Assembly (NCBI GenBank): GCA_017996395.1 | Contig: JAGOHA010000022.1 | Span: 1-38,325 of the forward strand | Direction: 5' to 3' | Source of the DNA: Acidobacteriota bacterium | Lineage (GTDB): Bacteria > Acidobacteriota > JAAYUB01 | DNA length: 38,325 nt | In this document: piece by piece, positions 1 through 7,916 of the stretch | Position numbering within the stretch: position 1 is the first letter of the stretch | Layout of the letters: every line of letters starts with the position of its first letter | Position numbers and translations under genes: made by a program | Notes under the pieces: model-generated | What the model was told of the DNA's origin: nothing | The model's database searches: none | The model's input: only the letters and a program-made list of their open reading frames with translations

Positions 1-1049
1 TCGATGCCGCGCATGATGGCATCCGGATACGACTCGCCGGGCAGGATGTTCCGGGGCGCAATCCAGCAGGCCGTTCCCCGGGATTCCAGGTGCTGGCAGA
101 CGGCCCAGGCATGGGCGAAATCGGTGGACGAATAGCTGATGAACACCGGCGGCTCCCCGCCAGGGCCCGGGGCCGCGGCAACCGGCCGGTCCGCCTGCAG
201 GCGCAGCTCCAGCATGCGATGCAGCTCGTTGGCTCCGAACGTCGCCGCCGCCATGGCCAGAAGCTCCGGACGGGCCGCGATCTCGGCGGAGGGGAGCCCG
301 GTCAGCAGCATGTCCGCAAACGCTCCCTCTTCCAGCGGCGAGCCCCGGAAGCCGAAGCGCCCCATGGTGTCGTCAAAATACCTCTCCACCGCCGTGGTGA
401 CGGCTTCGGCTGCTTCCGGCTGCCATACGCCCAGAAATTCATCGCAGAAGAAACCGGGAGACAGGAGTCGGTTGGCCAGCGCCGACTGCAAAGCGACGAT
501 CTTCGCTGGAAAGGGTGAATCGAGCCTGAGGGCGGCGAGGAGCTTGCGGACGGCCCGCTCCCGTTCCCGGTCCGGCGACAGCGGCCAGCAGTTGCACTGG
601 TACACCAGCCGCGTGTCCGCCATCTCCGGCATCGGTGTCAACTGGTCGATCAGCGGAAAGAGCCGGAAATCGGTGGCCAGCGACATCCCGCCGTGCCGGT
701 ACCCCTGATGATTGAGCCAGAACTGGCAGGGTGGCAGGTCCTCCACCACCTGGGCAAATTCCTCCCGGGTGGCGACCGGCCGGGGCTCACCTGCGACGGG
801 CGCGGCGCGGGCCAGCGCATCGACCCGTCGCTCCGCCTCCTGCGGCGAGGACGCGTTCAACAGCAACAGGACGTCCCGATCACCGGCACGGCAATCCAGC
901 CGCAGGGCGAAGCCCCCTCCTCCGGGTTGGAGCAGGATCTCCCGCCAGGGGGCCGGCAGCAACATCGCGGAATCCGGCGGCCGCCTGACCGCAGCGACGC
1001 TGATCACCTGATGCCCGTGCTCGAATTGGGCGGTGTAGATGGCAGCCAT
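1..1049 (-). CDS. TIR-domain protein, C-terminus cut by window edge
   Basis: This reading frame stays open from an ATG at 1049 to the window edge (349 codons seen). Residues about 301-349 form the start of a TIR domain: VFISYSSTD (302-310), then CWIAPRNILPGESYPDAI, the usual first-strand and BB-loop region of bacterial TIR_2-type domains. TIR domains of this kind often cleave NAD+ or make signalling nucleotides; the catalytic glutamate would lie beyond the edge, so activity cannot be judged. Residues 1-300 match no family I recognise and have no signal peptide or membrane helix, so they may be a sensor or adaptor part. The start lies 5 nt after the stop of the membrane-protein gene upstream, so the two are surely co-transcribed. 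The TIR call is firm; an immune role is inference. Confidence 0.85.
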   Translation of the reverse strand, partial: MAAIYTAQFEHGHQVISVAAVRRPPDSAMLLPAPWREILLQPGGGGFALRLDCRAGDRDVLLLLNASSPQEAERRVDALARAAPVAGEPRPVATREEFAQVVEDLPPCQFWLNHQGYRHGGMSLATDFRLFPLIDQLTPMPEMADTRLVYQCNCWPLSPDRERERAVRKLLAALRLDSPFPAKIVALQSALANRLLSPGFFCDEFLGVWQPEAAEAVTTAVERYFDDTMGRFGFRGSPLEEGAFADMLLTGLPSAEIAARPELLAMAAATFGANELHRMLELRLQADRPVAAAPGPGGEPPVFISYSSTDFAHAWAVCQHLESRGTACWIAPRNILPGESYPDAIMRGI

Positions 1050-1054
1050 ATCGG

Positions 1055-2641
1055 TCAGGAGATGCGCTTGAGCCGAGACGCGGCCGGACGCTCAGGCGGC
1101 TGGTCGCCTCCCTGCGGCTCCTTCTTCTCGGCCCCGGCCAGAACACTCCGGCGCGATTCGCGCTGGACCGTGAAATCGATGGCCTGATCGATCTTGTGCT
1201 CCTCCATCTTCAGCCGCACCAGGCTGCTCACCGCCAGATGCAGTTGCTCCGTGAGGAAGTTGGCGTCCATCAGGTCATATTCGCTGGGGATCATCACCGC
1301 AGCCACCACCCGGTTGGCCACCGCGTCTTTCCCGCTTTCCCGTTCGATCCCTTTCGCCATCTGCTGCTCGGTCCACGTGCCGGCGTTCACATGGGTATCC
1401 CACCCCACATAGAGGTCGTCGCCGTGCGTCACGATGTGGACGAATCCGGCGGCGCGGCGGTAGCGCAGCACGATCTGCTCGCGCTCCACCTTGCCGTCGA
1501 CGCCATGGTGCCAGATCCGCTCCGGGATCACGGTGAACAGCGGATCCGCGCCGGCGGTCAGCCGCTGCAGCAGCGCCTGACGGAACTCATCGGCCCGGGA
1601 GCCCAGGTTCTGGATGCTTGCCTGCCAGGAATCCAGGCGCAGGAGCGTCCGCGGATCCTGAGGCGGCCGGCCGGTGGTGAGCACGAAGGTCTTGCGGCGC
1701 GACTTGAAAAACCACAGCCCGATGAACAGGCCCACGCCCAGGAGCTGCCCGACGGGAACGCCCACCGGCAGCAAGAACAGCACCAGGGCCAGCAGCGAGA
1801 GGCCGAGACTCAGCCAATCCCGGCCGAAACAGGTGACCCGGTTGGCGGGGCGCCACAGGTCCCAGCCAAACTGCCGGACCTGGGAAAACCGCGGCACGGG
1901 TCGAACCTTTTCGGCGGTGAGGTACTGCTGGATGCTGTCCAGGTCCCGGTTGCGGAGTTCGATGACGCCGGACACCACGCGGGTCTGGATGCCGGTGCGC
2001 AATTCCACGGTGTACAGGTGCTCGAAGCGGTGGTAATCGAACCGCTCGATGGTCACCTGCAGCGATCCGCGCAGACTCAGGTTCCGCGTGGTCTGCGGCA
2101 CCGCGAACTCGAAATGCACCCAGATCTCCGGGGCGTCTTCCGGCGATTTGTAGCCCACCACATCGATGCCGGGCTGCGACCAGAAGGTCTCCATGCGCTC
2201 ATACAGCTCGTCGCGCAGCGCGACGGCGCGCGAATAACTGTTGCTCTCGTTCCGGGCCGTCACCAGCGATTCCAGTTCCCTCGCCGCCGGGGCGGCCGCC
2301 GCCGCAGTCTTGGCCGTGCCGCTCCGGCCGCGGAACACCGCGATGGCCCCCAGAAGGATCAGGAAGCTCCCGGTGCCCCACACCAACGGCGAGAACCTGG
2401 AGTAGGCCTGCAGCCACTCGCTCCCGGCGTAACTGCCGAATAGGTCGCTCAACAGTTCCCGGGTCGGTTCAAACCGTTCGCCCAGGATCAAGAGCCGCCA
2501 GACCCCGCCGTTCAGGCCGGAGAGAAAGAAACCCGCCGCCAACAGTCGGAACCGGCTGCCGGCTTTCCAGAACAGAACGGCGGCGATCAGTTCGAGCAGA
2601 AAAAGGAAATTGACAATGGACTCGATGAAATCGCTTTCCAT
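1055..2641 (-). CDS. Five-helix membrane protein paired with the TIR gene, unknown function
   Basis: This 528-residue protein has predicted membrane helices at about 8-25, 31-53, 85-103, 276-294 and 297-313. A soluble segment of about 170 residues lies between helices 3 and 4, and a soluble tail of about 215 residues follows helix 5. The tail ends in a charged, Pro-rich stretch. I recognise no named family, catalytic motif or lipobox. The ATG at 2641 follows a GGAGGG ribosome site at normal spacing. It is the first gene of a two-gene operon, with the TIR gene starting 5 nt after its stop. It could be a membrane sensor, anchor or pore working with the TIR protein. That role rests only on gene pairing. 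Confidence 0.85.
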   Translation of the reverse strand: MESDFIESIVNFLFLLELIAAVLFWKAGSRFRLLAAGFFLSGLNGGVWRLLILGERFEPTRELLSDLFGSYAGSEWLQAYSRFSPLVWGTGSFLILLGAIAVFRGRSGTAKTAAAAAPAARELESLVTARNESNSYSRAVALRDELYERMETFWSQPGIDVVGYKSPEDAPEIWVHFEFAVPQTTRNLSLRGSLQVTIERFDYHRFEHLYTVELRTGIQTRVVSGVIELRNRDLDSIQQYLTAEKVRPVPRFSQVRQFGWDLWRPANRVTCFGRDWLSLGLSLLALVLFLLPVGVPVGQLLGVGLFIGLWFFKSRRKTFVLTTGRPPQDPRTLLRLDSWQASIQNLGSRADEFRQALLQRLTAGADPLFTVIPERIWHHGVDGKVEREQIVLRYRRAAGFVHIVTHGDDLYVGWDTHVNAGTWTEQQMAKGIERESGKDAVANRVVAAVMIPSEYDLMDANFLTEQLHLAVSSLVRLKMEEHKIDQAIDFTVQRESRRSVLAGAEKKEPQGGDQPPERPAASRLKRIS

Positions 2642-2892
2642 ATACCCTCCGCGTCATGGCGTTCTTTTGGTCCGGCCCGCTGGAGCCCGGATCCACAAGG
2701 GGGATCCGGCGCCAGTCCGCTCCCCGCATGACGGGCAATCTCAGCGGCAAGACAGGATGCCCGCCCGCACGGAACGCGAGCGGGACACGGGTCACAAGCC
2801 GTCGACTCGCGCTGCCCGGACATTCGGCGTTCATGCTCCGAGCCACAACGATCACTCACCCTGGCTGAAAGGCCGTCTCTTCCTGGAAAGAT
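2642..2892 (-). other. Long leader without a convincing gene; hairpin at 2687-2709
   Basis: This stretch lies between the predicted transcription start and the ATG at 2641. It holds a perfect 8-bp inverted repeat, CCGGATCC (2687-2694) with GGATCCGG (2702-2709) around a 7-nt loop, and no U-tract. Reading frames crossing it run into the membrane-protein gene out of frame and resemble no family. It may be a structured leader. I see no known riboswitch pattern. Confidence 0.4.
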
Positions 2893-2898
2893 GGCACC

Positions 2899-2927
2899 AC
2901 TATAGGCAACAACGAGCCGCGAGTCAA
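2899..2927 (-). promoter_or_regulatory. Promoter of the membrane protein/TIR operon
   Basis: On the minus strand TTGACT (2927-2922) and TATAGT (2904-2899) are separated by exactly 17 bp, each matching five of six consensus bases. Transcription would start near 2892, giving a leader of about 250 nt before the ATG at 2641. Confidence 0.6.
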
Positions 2928-3046
2928 GCGGACCGCTCCCGGATCTTCGGGCAAATTGGCTGGCGGCACGGCTTGCGGTGGGAGCCAAAATCCATGTGCC
3001 GACCGGATTGTGTCGGCCCCCCGGGCGGATCAACCGGAATCCGCAG

Positions 3047-3055
3047 TGCTATAAT
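3047..3055 (+). promoter_or_regulatory. Extended -10 promoter of the nitroreductase gene
   Basis: TGCTATAAT is a perfect extended -10 element, 59 nt before the ATG at 3115. No good -35 lies at the normal distance, as expected for extended -10 promoters. Confidence 0.6.
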
Positions 3056-3114
3056 GGCGGCACAACTGATCCCGGATGTGCGATCGGACCGGCGCACTGA
3101 GTGAGGAGGCGACT

Positions 3115-3867
3115 ATGAATCCCGCGGATGAGCAGACCCATGAACAGATCGGCGAGTTGTTCCAGGAGCTGACCAAGTACACCCCCGACCACATCCCGGG
3201 CGGGCGGCAACCGTCGGAGGAACCGGCGGCTTTCAAGGAATACCCGGCGGCGGACGCGGTGATCCCGCTGGCCGCCGCCCGGCCCGATCTCCAGTTCAAC
3301 CTCTGGCAGGCGCTGGCGCACCGGCGCTCCCGGCGCGAATTCGCCGCCGGCGCCATCCCCTACGCCAACCTGGAGGCGCTACTGTGGGCCGCCCAGGGAG
3401 TGACGGAGCGATCCTTCGGCTACCTGTTGCGCACGGCGCCGTCGGCCGGGGCGCTCTACCCGGTGGAAACCTACCTCTACGCCCACGCCGTGGAGCGGCT
3501 GGCCCAGGGGATCTACCACCTGAACATCCCCCGCTGGGCGCTGGAGCGGATCCGGGCCGGCGACGCGAGCCGGCTGCTGGCCCACGCCGCGCTGGACCAG
3601 GGCATGGTGAGCCGGGCCGCCGTCACGTTCGTCTGGACGGCGGTGGTGCCTCGCTGCAGTTGGAAGTACGGCCAGCGGGCCTACCGGTACATCTACCTCG
3701 ACGCCGGCCATATCGCTGCAAACGTGGCCCTGGCCGCCGAGGCGCTGGGCCTGGGCTGCTGCGCCATCGCCGCGCTGTACGACGGGGAGGTCAACAAGCT
3801 GCTGGGAGTGGACGGCCGGGAGGAGACGGCGATCTACATGACCACGGCGGGACCGGCTATCAAATAG
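3115..3867 (+). CDS. SagB/ThcOx-type nitroreductase family oxidoreductase
   Basis: This 250-residue FMN-dependent oxidoreductase has the early FMN phosphate-binding segment HRRSRREF, the central RTAPSAGALYPVETY motif, and the C-terminal DAGHIAANVALAAEALGLG helix region typical of the SagB branch of the nitroreductase fold. SagB proteins oxidise azolines in RiPP biosynthesis, but many stand-alone relatives have unknown substrates. There is no YcaO cyclase or precursor peptide gene next to it, so a RiPP role is not supported. The ATG at 3115 follows AGGAGG with 5-nt spacing; the frame stays open upstream to 3076, but without a ribosome site. The gene is monocistronic, facing a convergent gene. 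Confidence 0.85.
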   Translation: MNPADEQTHEQIGELFQELTKYTPDHIPGGRQPSEEPAAFKEYPAADAVIPLAAARPDLQFNLWQALAHRRSRREFAAGAIPYANLEALLWAAQGVTERSFGYLLRTAPSAGALYPVETYLYAHAVERLAQGIYHLNIPRWALERIRAGDASRLLAHAALDQGMVSRAAVTFVWTAVVPRCSWKYGQRAYRYIYLDAGHIAANVALAAEALGLGCCAIAALYDGEVNKLLGVDGREETAIYMTTAGPAIK

Positions 3868-3912
3868 CGCCGCCCGGCCAACCGGCGGGGTACGGCCGGC
3901 GGCCGGGCGGCG
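3868..3912. terminator. Strong GC hairpin between convergent genes
   Basis: A perfect 12-bp inverted repeat, CGCCGCCCGGCC (3868-3879) with GGCCGGGCGGCG (3901-3912), starts right after the nitroreductase stop codon. The loop is 21 nt. There is no T-run on either side, so it may act as a bidirectional stabilising or U-less termination structure. Confidence 0.5.
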
Positions 3913-3934
3913 GGTGCATCACCCGTGCGTTGCG

Positions 3935-4426
3935 CTACCGGCGGCGTGCGGACAGATCCGCCCCCTCGTCGTCACCGTCGGGACGGTGGCGGGGCGGGCT
4001 GAGGTGGTACGCCTCGTCGAGCACCTTCATCACCAGGCGCTTGTACTCGACCTGCTCGTCGGTCAGGGCGGCGGCCACCGCCGCGGCGAACTGCTCCCAC
4101 AACTCGCCGCGCTCGTACTCCAGCACCATGATGTCAAACTGCAGCGCGACGATCTCAGCGAAATTCTCCTCCCAGTCCTCGCGCAGGATGCGGATCTCCT
4201 TCAGGATCGCCCCGATCTCGGCGTACTTGTCGATCAGGCTCTGGCGGTGCGCCACGGCCAGGGTGTCCAGCGCCGCCACCTGAGCGTCACTCAGGCCCAG
4301 CTCGGTTTTGAGCTCCGCCATGAGTAGCGTTTTCCGCTGCTCCCCCCAATCGGGATCGTCGGCCCACGCGCTGCCGGCCAGGGCCAGCATCAGCACTCCG
4401 GTCATCAGGATCAGATTCCGCTTCAT
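3935..4426 (-). CDS. Periplasmic Spy/CpxP-like small helical protein
   Basis: This 163-residue protein has a clear signal peptide (Lys-rich start, hydrophobic core to about residue 20, cleavage near SAWA/DD). The mature part is all-helical and charged, with LGLSDAQVAALDTL and AALTDEQVEYKRLV segments that resemble the LTxxQ motifs of Spy/CpxP-type periplasmic chaperones and metal-stress sensors. The ATG at 4426 follows a GGAGG ribosome site at normal spacing. The gene is divergent from the phosphatase gene and convergent with the nitroreductase gene. The family call rests on size, topology and these two weak motifs. Confidence 0.6.
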   Translation of the reverse strand: MKRNLILMTGVLMLALAGSAWADDPDWGEQRKTLLMAELKTELGLSDAQVAALDTLAVAHRQSLIDKYAEIGAILKEIRILREDWEENFAEIVALQFDIMVLEYERGELWEQFAAAVAAALTDEQVEYKRLVMKVLDEAYHLSPPRHRPDGDDEGADLSARRR

Positions 4427-4525
4427 GGTTACCTCCAGGGGATCATGTTATCCGGTTAAACCCCCCGGCGCCGCCCCGGTTGCAAGTAATTTTCAGCCGG
4501 CGCCCATGACAGGCCCGCCGCATTC

Positions 4526-4534
4526 TGATAGGAT
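4526..4534 (+). promoter_or_regulatory. Extended -10 promoter of the Ppx/GppA gene
   Basis: TGATAGGAT fits an extended -10 pattern (TGnTAnnnT), 42 nt upstream of the ATG at 4577. There is no convincing -35. Confidence 0.4.
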
Positions 4535-4576
4535 GTATCGGACGCGCTCCGAACCGCCCGCCCGGGAGCTTTGCGT

Positions 4577-5506
4577 ATGACCTGTTTCGCCGCTCTGGAC
4601 ATCGGCACCAACTCCATCAAGGCCGTGGTGATGGAGCGGGACGCGGCCGGCGCCTGGTCGGTGGTCTCCGACCGCGTCGTCGTCGCCCGACTGGGCCAGG
4701 GGGTCAAGGAGACCGGCCGACTGGACCCGGCCGCCATGGACCGGGCGGCGGAGGCGGTGGCCGGGCTGCTCCAGGAGGCCCGCCGCGCGGGCGCCGCGGA
4801 CGTGGCGGCCGCCGGGACCATGGCGCTCCGGACCGCGGCCAACGCCGGCGACTTTCTGGAACGGGTGCGCCGGTCGCTGGACCTGGACGTGGCCGTCCTC
4901 AGCGGCGAGGAAGAGGCCCGCCTGTCGTTTGCCGCCGCGGCGGCCGGCGGGCTGGCCCGCGGCGACTGCCTCGTCGCGGACATCGGCGGCGGCAGCACCG
5001 AGCTCATCCTGGGCGGCCCCGGCGGGCCGGACGCCCGGCACAGCCTTCACCTGGGCGCTCTGCACTGCACCGAGCGATTCCTGACCGGCGATCCGCCGCC
5101 CGAGGCTTCCTTCCGGCGGGCGGCCGACGCCGTGGACGCTGAACTGGCGGTCCTGCCGCCGGCTCCGTCACCCGCCGCGACACTGGTGGGCATCGGCGGC
5201 ACCGTCACCACGCTGGCCGCAATCCGGCTGGGCCTGCGCGTCCACGACGGCGCGGCGATCCACGGTTTGGCGCTCGAGACCGCGACGGTCACCGAGCTGC
5301 TGGAGCTGCTGCGCCTGCTGCCGCTGGCCCGGCGGCGCCAACTCCCGGGTCTGCCTCCCGAGCGGGCGGACATCATCCTCGGCGGCACCCTGATCCTCAC
5401 CCGGATCCTCGCCTGGTCCGGCCATGCCTCGCTGCGTGTCTGCGGCTGGGGGCTCCGCCACGGCCTGCTGCTGGACCGGTTCGGACGGTCCGTGGACCCG
5501 AGATAG
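4577..5506 (+). CDS. ppx: Ppx/GppA-family phosphatase
   Basis: This 309-residue member of the exopolyphosphatase/guanosine pentaphosphatase family has the ASKHA phosphate-1 motif ALDIGTNSIKAVV at the N-terminus, EEEARLSF in the middle and the phosphate-2 motif VADIGGGSTEL. It would hydrolyse terminal phosphate from polyphosphate or pppGpp; the short form without the C-terminal HD-like domain does not tell which. I chose ATG 4577 because GGGAG at 4564-4568 is 8 nt away, whereas the alternative TTG at 4571 is only 2 nt from it. No ppk gene lies nearby. Confidence 0.88.
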   Translation: MTCFAALDIGTNSIKAVVMERDAAGAWSVVSDRVVVARLGQGVKETGRLDPAAMDRAAEAVAGLLQEARRAGAADVAAAGTMALRTAANAGDFLERVRRSLDLDVAVLSGEEEARLSFAAAAAGGLARGDCLVADIGGGSTELILGGPGGPDARHSLHLGALHCTERFLTGDPPPEASFRRAADAVDAELAVLPPAPSPAATLVGIGGTVTTLAAIRLGLRVHDGAAIHGLALETATVTELLELLRLLPLARRRQLPGLPPERADIILGGTLILTRILAWSGHASLRVCGWGLRHGLLLDRFGRSVDPR

Positions 5507-5830
5507 CTCACTGTTTTCCGAAAAAATCACACCGACTCAACCGACTGACTGCCCCATTTAAAATCTTTACTAACAACAAGATAACGTCGTGTCGCGTCGT
5601 GTCGTGCTATGACGCTTGCTCGCCGCACATTTGCGGCTTACCGTGGTTTCAGATGATGTTATTTCCCAACTCAGGAGCGGTTGGCCATTTTGTAACCGAA
5701 TCTTCAGGGGGGTACAGAATGACCAACCGCTTATTTTTTCGTCCGCCCAGCAATAGATGGATGGCAGAAGACTTGGCCCGTGTTTATGGAATGCGTCTGA
5801 GGGGAACGGGATATATCGGGGCGGGAGCGT
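5507..5830. other. Intergenic stretch, lower GC, no gene seen
   Basis: This gap is visibly richer in A/T than its neighbours. It contains two direct copies of GTCGTGTC near 5585-5602 and a 6-bp hairpin GCCGCA/TGCGGC at 5622-5637. Short frames on both strands have unlike-protein composition and no ribosome sites. No promoter or RNA family is recognisable. Confidence 0.4.
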
Positions 5831-5855
5831 CCCGGTGGCCGGAACGGCCACCGGG
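5831..5855 (-). terminator. Perfect 10-bp hairpin after rubredoxin gene
   Basis: CCCGGTGGCC (5831-5840) pairs perfectly with GGCCACCGGG (5846-5855) around a 5-nt loop, 19 nt past the rubredoxin stop. There is no U-tract on either strand. It is a probable 3' end or stability structure. Confidence 0.45.
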
Positions 5856-5873
5856 TGATGGGACAGGGGGATG

Positions 5874-6035
5874 CTAGTCGGCCGGAACGAACTCTTCCTT
5901 GCCGACCCCGCAGTCGGGGCAGACCCAGTCGTCGGGAATGTCTTCGAACGCGGTGCCCGGGGCGATGCCGTTGTCCGGATCCCCCACCGCCGGATCGTAG
6001 ACGTAGTTGCAAATGGCGCAGACGTACTTTTTCAT
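5874..6035 (-). CDS. Rubredoxin
   Basis: This 53-residue protein has the full rubredoxin pattern: CAIC at residues 6-9 and CPDC at 39-42 bind one iron by four cysteines, with the conserved YVYDP and [18 protein letters not shown] segments. It passes single electrons in the cytoplasm, typically to rubrerythrin, superoxide reductase or flavodiiron proteins. The ATG at 6035 has GGAGG upstream at good spacing. It lies 216 nt downstream of a ferritin-like gene but beyond a terminator-like hairpin, so it may have its own promoter or depend on readthrough. None of the three diiron proteins upstream has its own rubredoxin domain, so this protein is their likely electron donor. Confidence 0.95.
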   Translation of the reverse strand: MKKYVCAICNYVYDPAVGDPDNGIAPGTAFEDIPDDWVCPDCGVGKEEFVPAD

Positions 6036-6160
6036 GGGTGCATCCTCCTGACGAATATGACAGCCGAATCCTATTTCAACACATCTCGGCCCGTCCCACC
6101 AAGCTGAAACTGATCCTGTGGACCGGTCCCCTGTCGACTCGGTTTGCACCGGCGCACCGC

Positions 6161-6209
6161 CAAGAAGAAACGAACAGCCCGTCCGCGATCTGGAAGATCG
6201 GAGACGGGC
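6161..6209 (-). terminator. Intrinsic terminator of the peroxide-defence operon
   Basis: On the minus strand the stem pairs GCCCGTC (6209-6203 side) with GACGGGC (6183-6177 side), with an inner GATC pairing. A T-rich run, TGTTCGTTTCTTCTT, follows down to 6162. It lies 42 nt past the stop of the ferritin-like gene at 6252. Confidence 0.55.
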
Positions 6210-6251
6210 CGCTGATGATAGCCGTAAAAAGACGCCGCCGGCCGACGGAGA

Positions 6252-6797
6252 TCAGGCCATGCCGGTGCCGCCATCGAAGGCGGACCGTTCCTGCTCCCGG
6301 AACCAGGCGGACGGGTCGCTGAGGAAGTGTCTCATCTCGGACAGCGCGGTGTGGTGCCCCTTCTCCTCGGCGATCATGTGCTGGATGAATTCCTTCTCCA
6401 GCCGGTCCTCCGCGACTTTCAGCTGGTCCTCGTAAAAGCGGACCGACTTGAATTCGAAATCGATGCCCACATCGAGGGCCTCGAGGTCCCCGGTGTCCGC
6501 CTTGATGTTCTGGCCGTGGGCGGCAGCCAGTTCGCGGAACACCTTGCCCAGGTCTTCGTGGCCGACGGTCATGGCCTTCCACGCATCGGTCCAGGCGTGT
6601 TGCCCCTTGAGCTGGGTGTAGATCGCCTGGATCCGCTGGATGTGAACGTCCTCGTCCTTTTGCAGCATCGTGAAAATCTTCTGCCCCAACGGATTGTGGC
6701 TGGTCTGGAGGGCCTTGCCGTAGAACTCCTTGCCCTTGCTTTCCATCTCCAGGGCGGTGGTGAGCATGGTCATGGAACGGTCGTAACAGTGCGTCAT
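6252..6797 (-). CDS. Ferritin-like diiron protein, rubrerythrin family
   Basis: This 181-residue protein consists of two helical-pair repeats with carboxylate/histidine pairs that fit a diiron site: an early Glu in the TALEMESKGKEFY helix, then DEDVH; later FEFKSVRFYEDQL, then EEKGH. This is the rubrerythrin-type ferritin fold, which reduces hydrogen peroxide in anaerobes. The C-terminal rubredoxin domain of classical rubrerythrin is absent. I chose ATG 6797 because GGAGG lies 7 nt before it; a longer frame reaches 6830 without a ribosome site. It is the last of four closely spaced genes and is followed by a terminator. Confidence 0.85.
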   Translation of the reverse strand: MTHCYDRSMTMLTTALEMESKGKEFYGKALQTSHNPLGQKIFTMLQKDEDVHIQRIQAIYTQLKGQHAWTDAWKAMTVGHEDLGKVFRELAAAHGQNIKADTGDLEALDVGIDFEFKSVRFYEDQLKVAEDRLEKEFIQHMIAEEKGHHTALSEMRHFLSDPSAWFREQERSAFDGGTGMA

Positions 6798-6826
6798 CTC
6801 AGTACCTCCTTCAGATTCCGGTCGGC

Positions 6827-7339
6827 TCAAAGGGTGCGGATGTGCGCCAGGACGGACTCGTAGTCCGGCTCCTGCGCGATCTCAGGCACCAGCTGGAAGT
6901 AAGACACCCGGCCCTGGCGGTCGATCACGAGCACCGCCCGGGCCAGCAAGCGCAGCTCCTTGACGAGCAGGCCGTAGGCCAGTCCGAAGGCTGCATCGCG
7001 GTGGTCGGACAGGGTGACCACCCGGTCCACGCCGGCCGCGCCGCACCAGCGGGCCTGGGCGAACGGCAGATCCATGCTGATGGTGAGCACCACGGTGTCG
7101 GCTCCGAGTCGCGTCGCCTCCTGGTTGAAGCGGCGGGTCTGGGCGTCGCAGACGGGCGTGTCCAGCGACGGGACGGAAGAGATCACCACCACCTTGCCGG
7201 CGAACTGCTCCAGCGCCACCGGCGCCAGGTTGTTCCCCAAGGCCGAGAACGGGGCGGCCGGCTGCCCCACCGTCACCGGTCGGCCTTCGAGCGTCAGGGG
7301 TCCGCCTTTGAATGTCACGATGCCTTTGCGTTCGGTCAT
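6827..7339 (-). CDS. tpx: Thiol peroxidase (2-Cys peroxiredoxin, Tpx type)
   Basis: This 170-residue protein has the Tpx-specific active-site segment SSVPSLDTPVCDAQTRRFN with peroxidatic Cys64. Cys99 in ARWCGAAG has the 34-35-residue spacing of the resolving cysteine in E. coli Tpx. It reduces hydrogen and alkyl peroxides with thioredoxin. ATG 7339 has AGGAG 8 nt upstream and is preferred over an in-frame GTG at 7345. It sits between ferritin-like genes with gaps of 29 and 52 nt in the same direction, so it belongs to a peroxide-defence operon. Confidence 0.93.
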   Translation of the reverse strand: MTERKGIVTFKGGPLTLEGRPVTVGQPAAPFSALGNNLAPVALEQFAGKVVVISSVPSLDTPVCDAQTRRFNQEATRLGADTVVLTISMDLPFAQARWCGAAGVDRVVTLSDHRDAAFGLAYGLLVKELRLLARAVLVIDRQGRVSYFQLVPEIAQEPDYESVLAHIRTL

Positions 7340-7391
7340 GCGCACAACTCCTTAGGTTGATCGGCCGTCGCGGGCGGGCGGCCGGGGGTCG

Positions 7392-7841
7392 TTAATCCGT
7401 ATGCACGTGCTTGTCGTATTCCAGTTCGAAGCGAAGCTTGTGTCTGGCTTCTTCCTGGGCCAGGGCGGTCAGGGTGTCCCTGAGCTCGGGTTTGTCCGTG
7501 GCCGCCGCCAGGTCGCTGTAGAGCCGGAAGGCGGCTTTCTCCTTCTTCATGGCCAGGATGAGGGCTTCGGTGAAGTCCATGCCCGGCCGGGGCTGTATGT
7601 CCACCAGGTATTCGGCGATCTTCAGGTCCATCACCTGGTTCTTCGACGGCTCCAGATAGCGTCCCTCGCGGATGCCCTCCAGCTTGGCCTTGTGCCCCAG
7701 TTCCTCGCGGGCGAAATCCTGGAACACTTTCACCATCCAGGGCGTGTCCATGCGGCCGGACAATTCCGTGTAGAAAGCGGCGGCGGCTTCTTCTTCGCCG
7801 ATGGCAAAGTTGAGCAGATCGTCTACCGACTTGAATTGCAT
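7392..7841 (-). CDS. Ferritin-like diiron protein, rubrerythrin family
   Basis: This 149-residue four-helix protein has the pattern EEEAAAAFY then EELGH, and KKEKAAFRLY then EEARH, giving the paired Glu/ExxH ligands of a ferritin-like diiron site. There is no rubredoxin domain. A peroxide-reducing or iron-handling role is expected by family. ATG 7841 follows GGAGG with 5-nt spacing; a longer frame begins at a TTG at 7859 that lies upstream of the ribosome site and is less likely. It is the second gene of the operon, distantly similar to its two ferritin-like neighbours, which points to old duplications. Confidence 0.85.
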   Translation of the reverse strand: MQFKSVDDLLNFAIGEEEAAAAFYTELSGRMDTPWMVKVFQDFAREELGHKAKLEGIREGRYLEPSKNQVMDLKIAEYLVDIQPRPGMDFTEALILAMKKEKAAFRLYSDLAAATDKPELRDTLTALAQEEARHKLRFELEYDKHVHTD

Positions 7842-7916
7842 CAGGTCCTCCGTGGACAAAACAAATCCCCGCTCACTGATGGCGGCGGACCAGCGCCCCG
7901 CACCTTCCGACGCGGG

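Noticed and set aside
90..1187. Three overlapping plus-strand frames across the left end.
   Set aside because: They have no ribosome sites and arginine/proline-rich shadow composition, and they oppose the minus-strand TIR frame, which has recognisable protein motifs.
2469..2855. A minus-strand frame within the leader of the membrane-protein gene.
   Set aside because: It has no ribosome site, overlaps the membrane-protein gene in another frame by more than 170 nt, and has no protein-like pattern.
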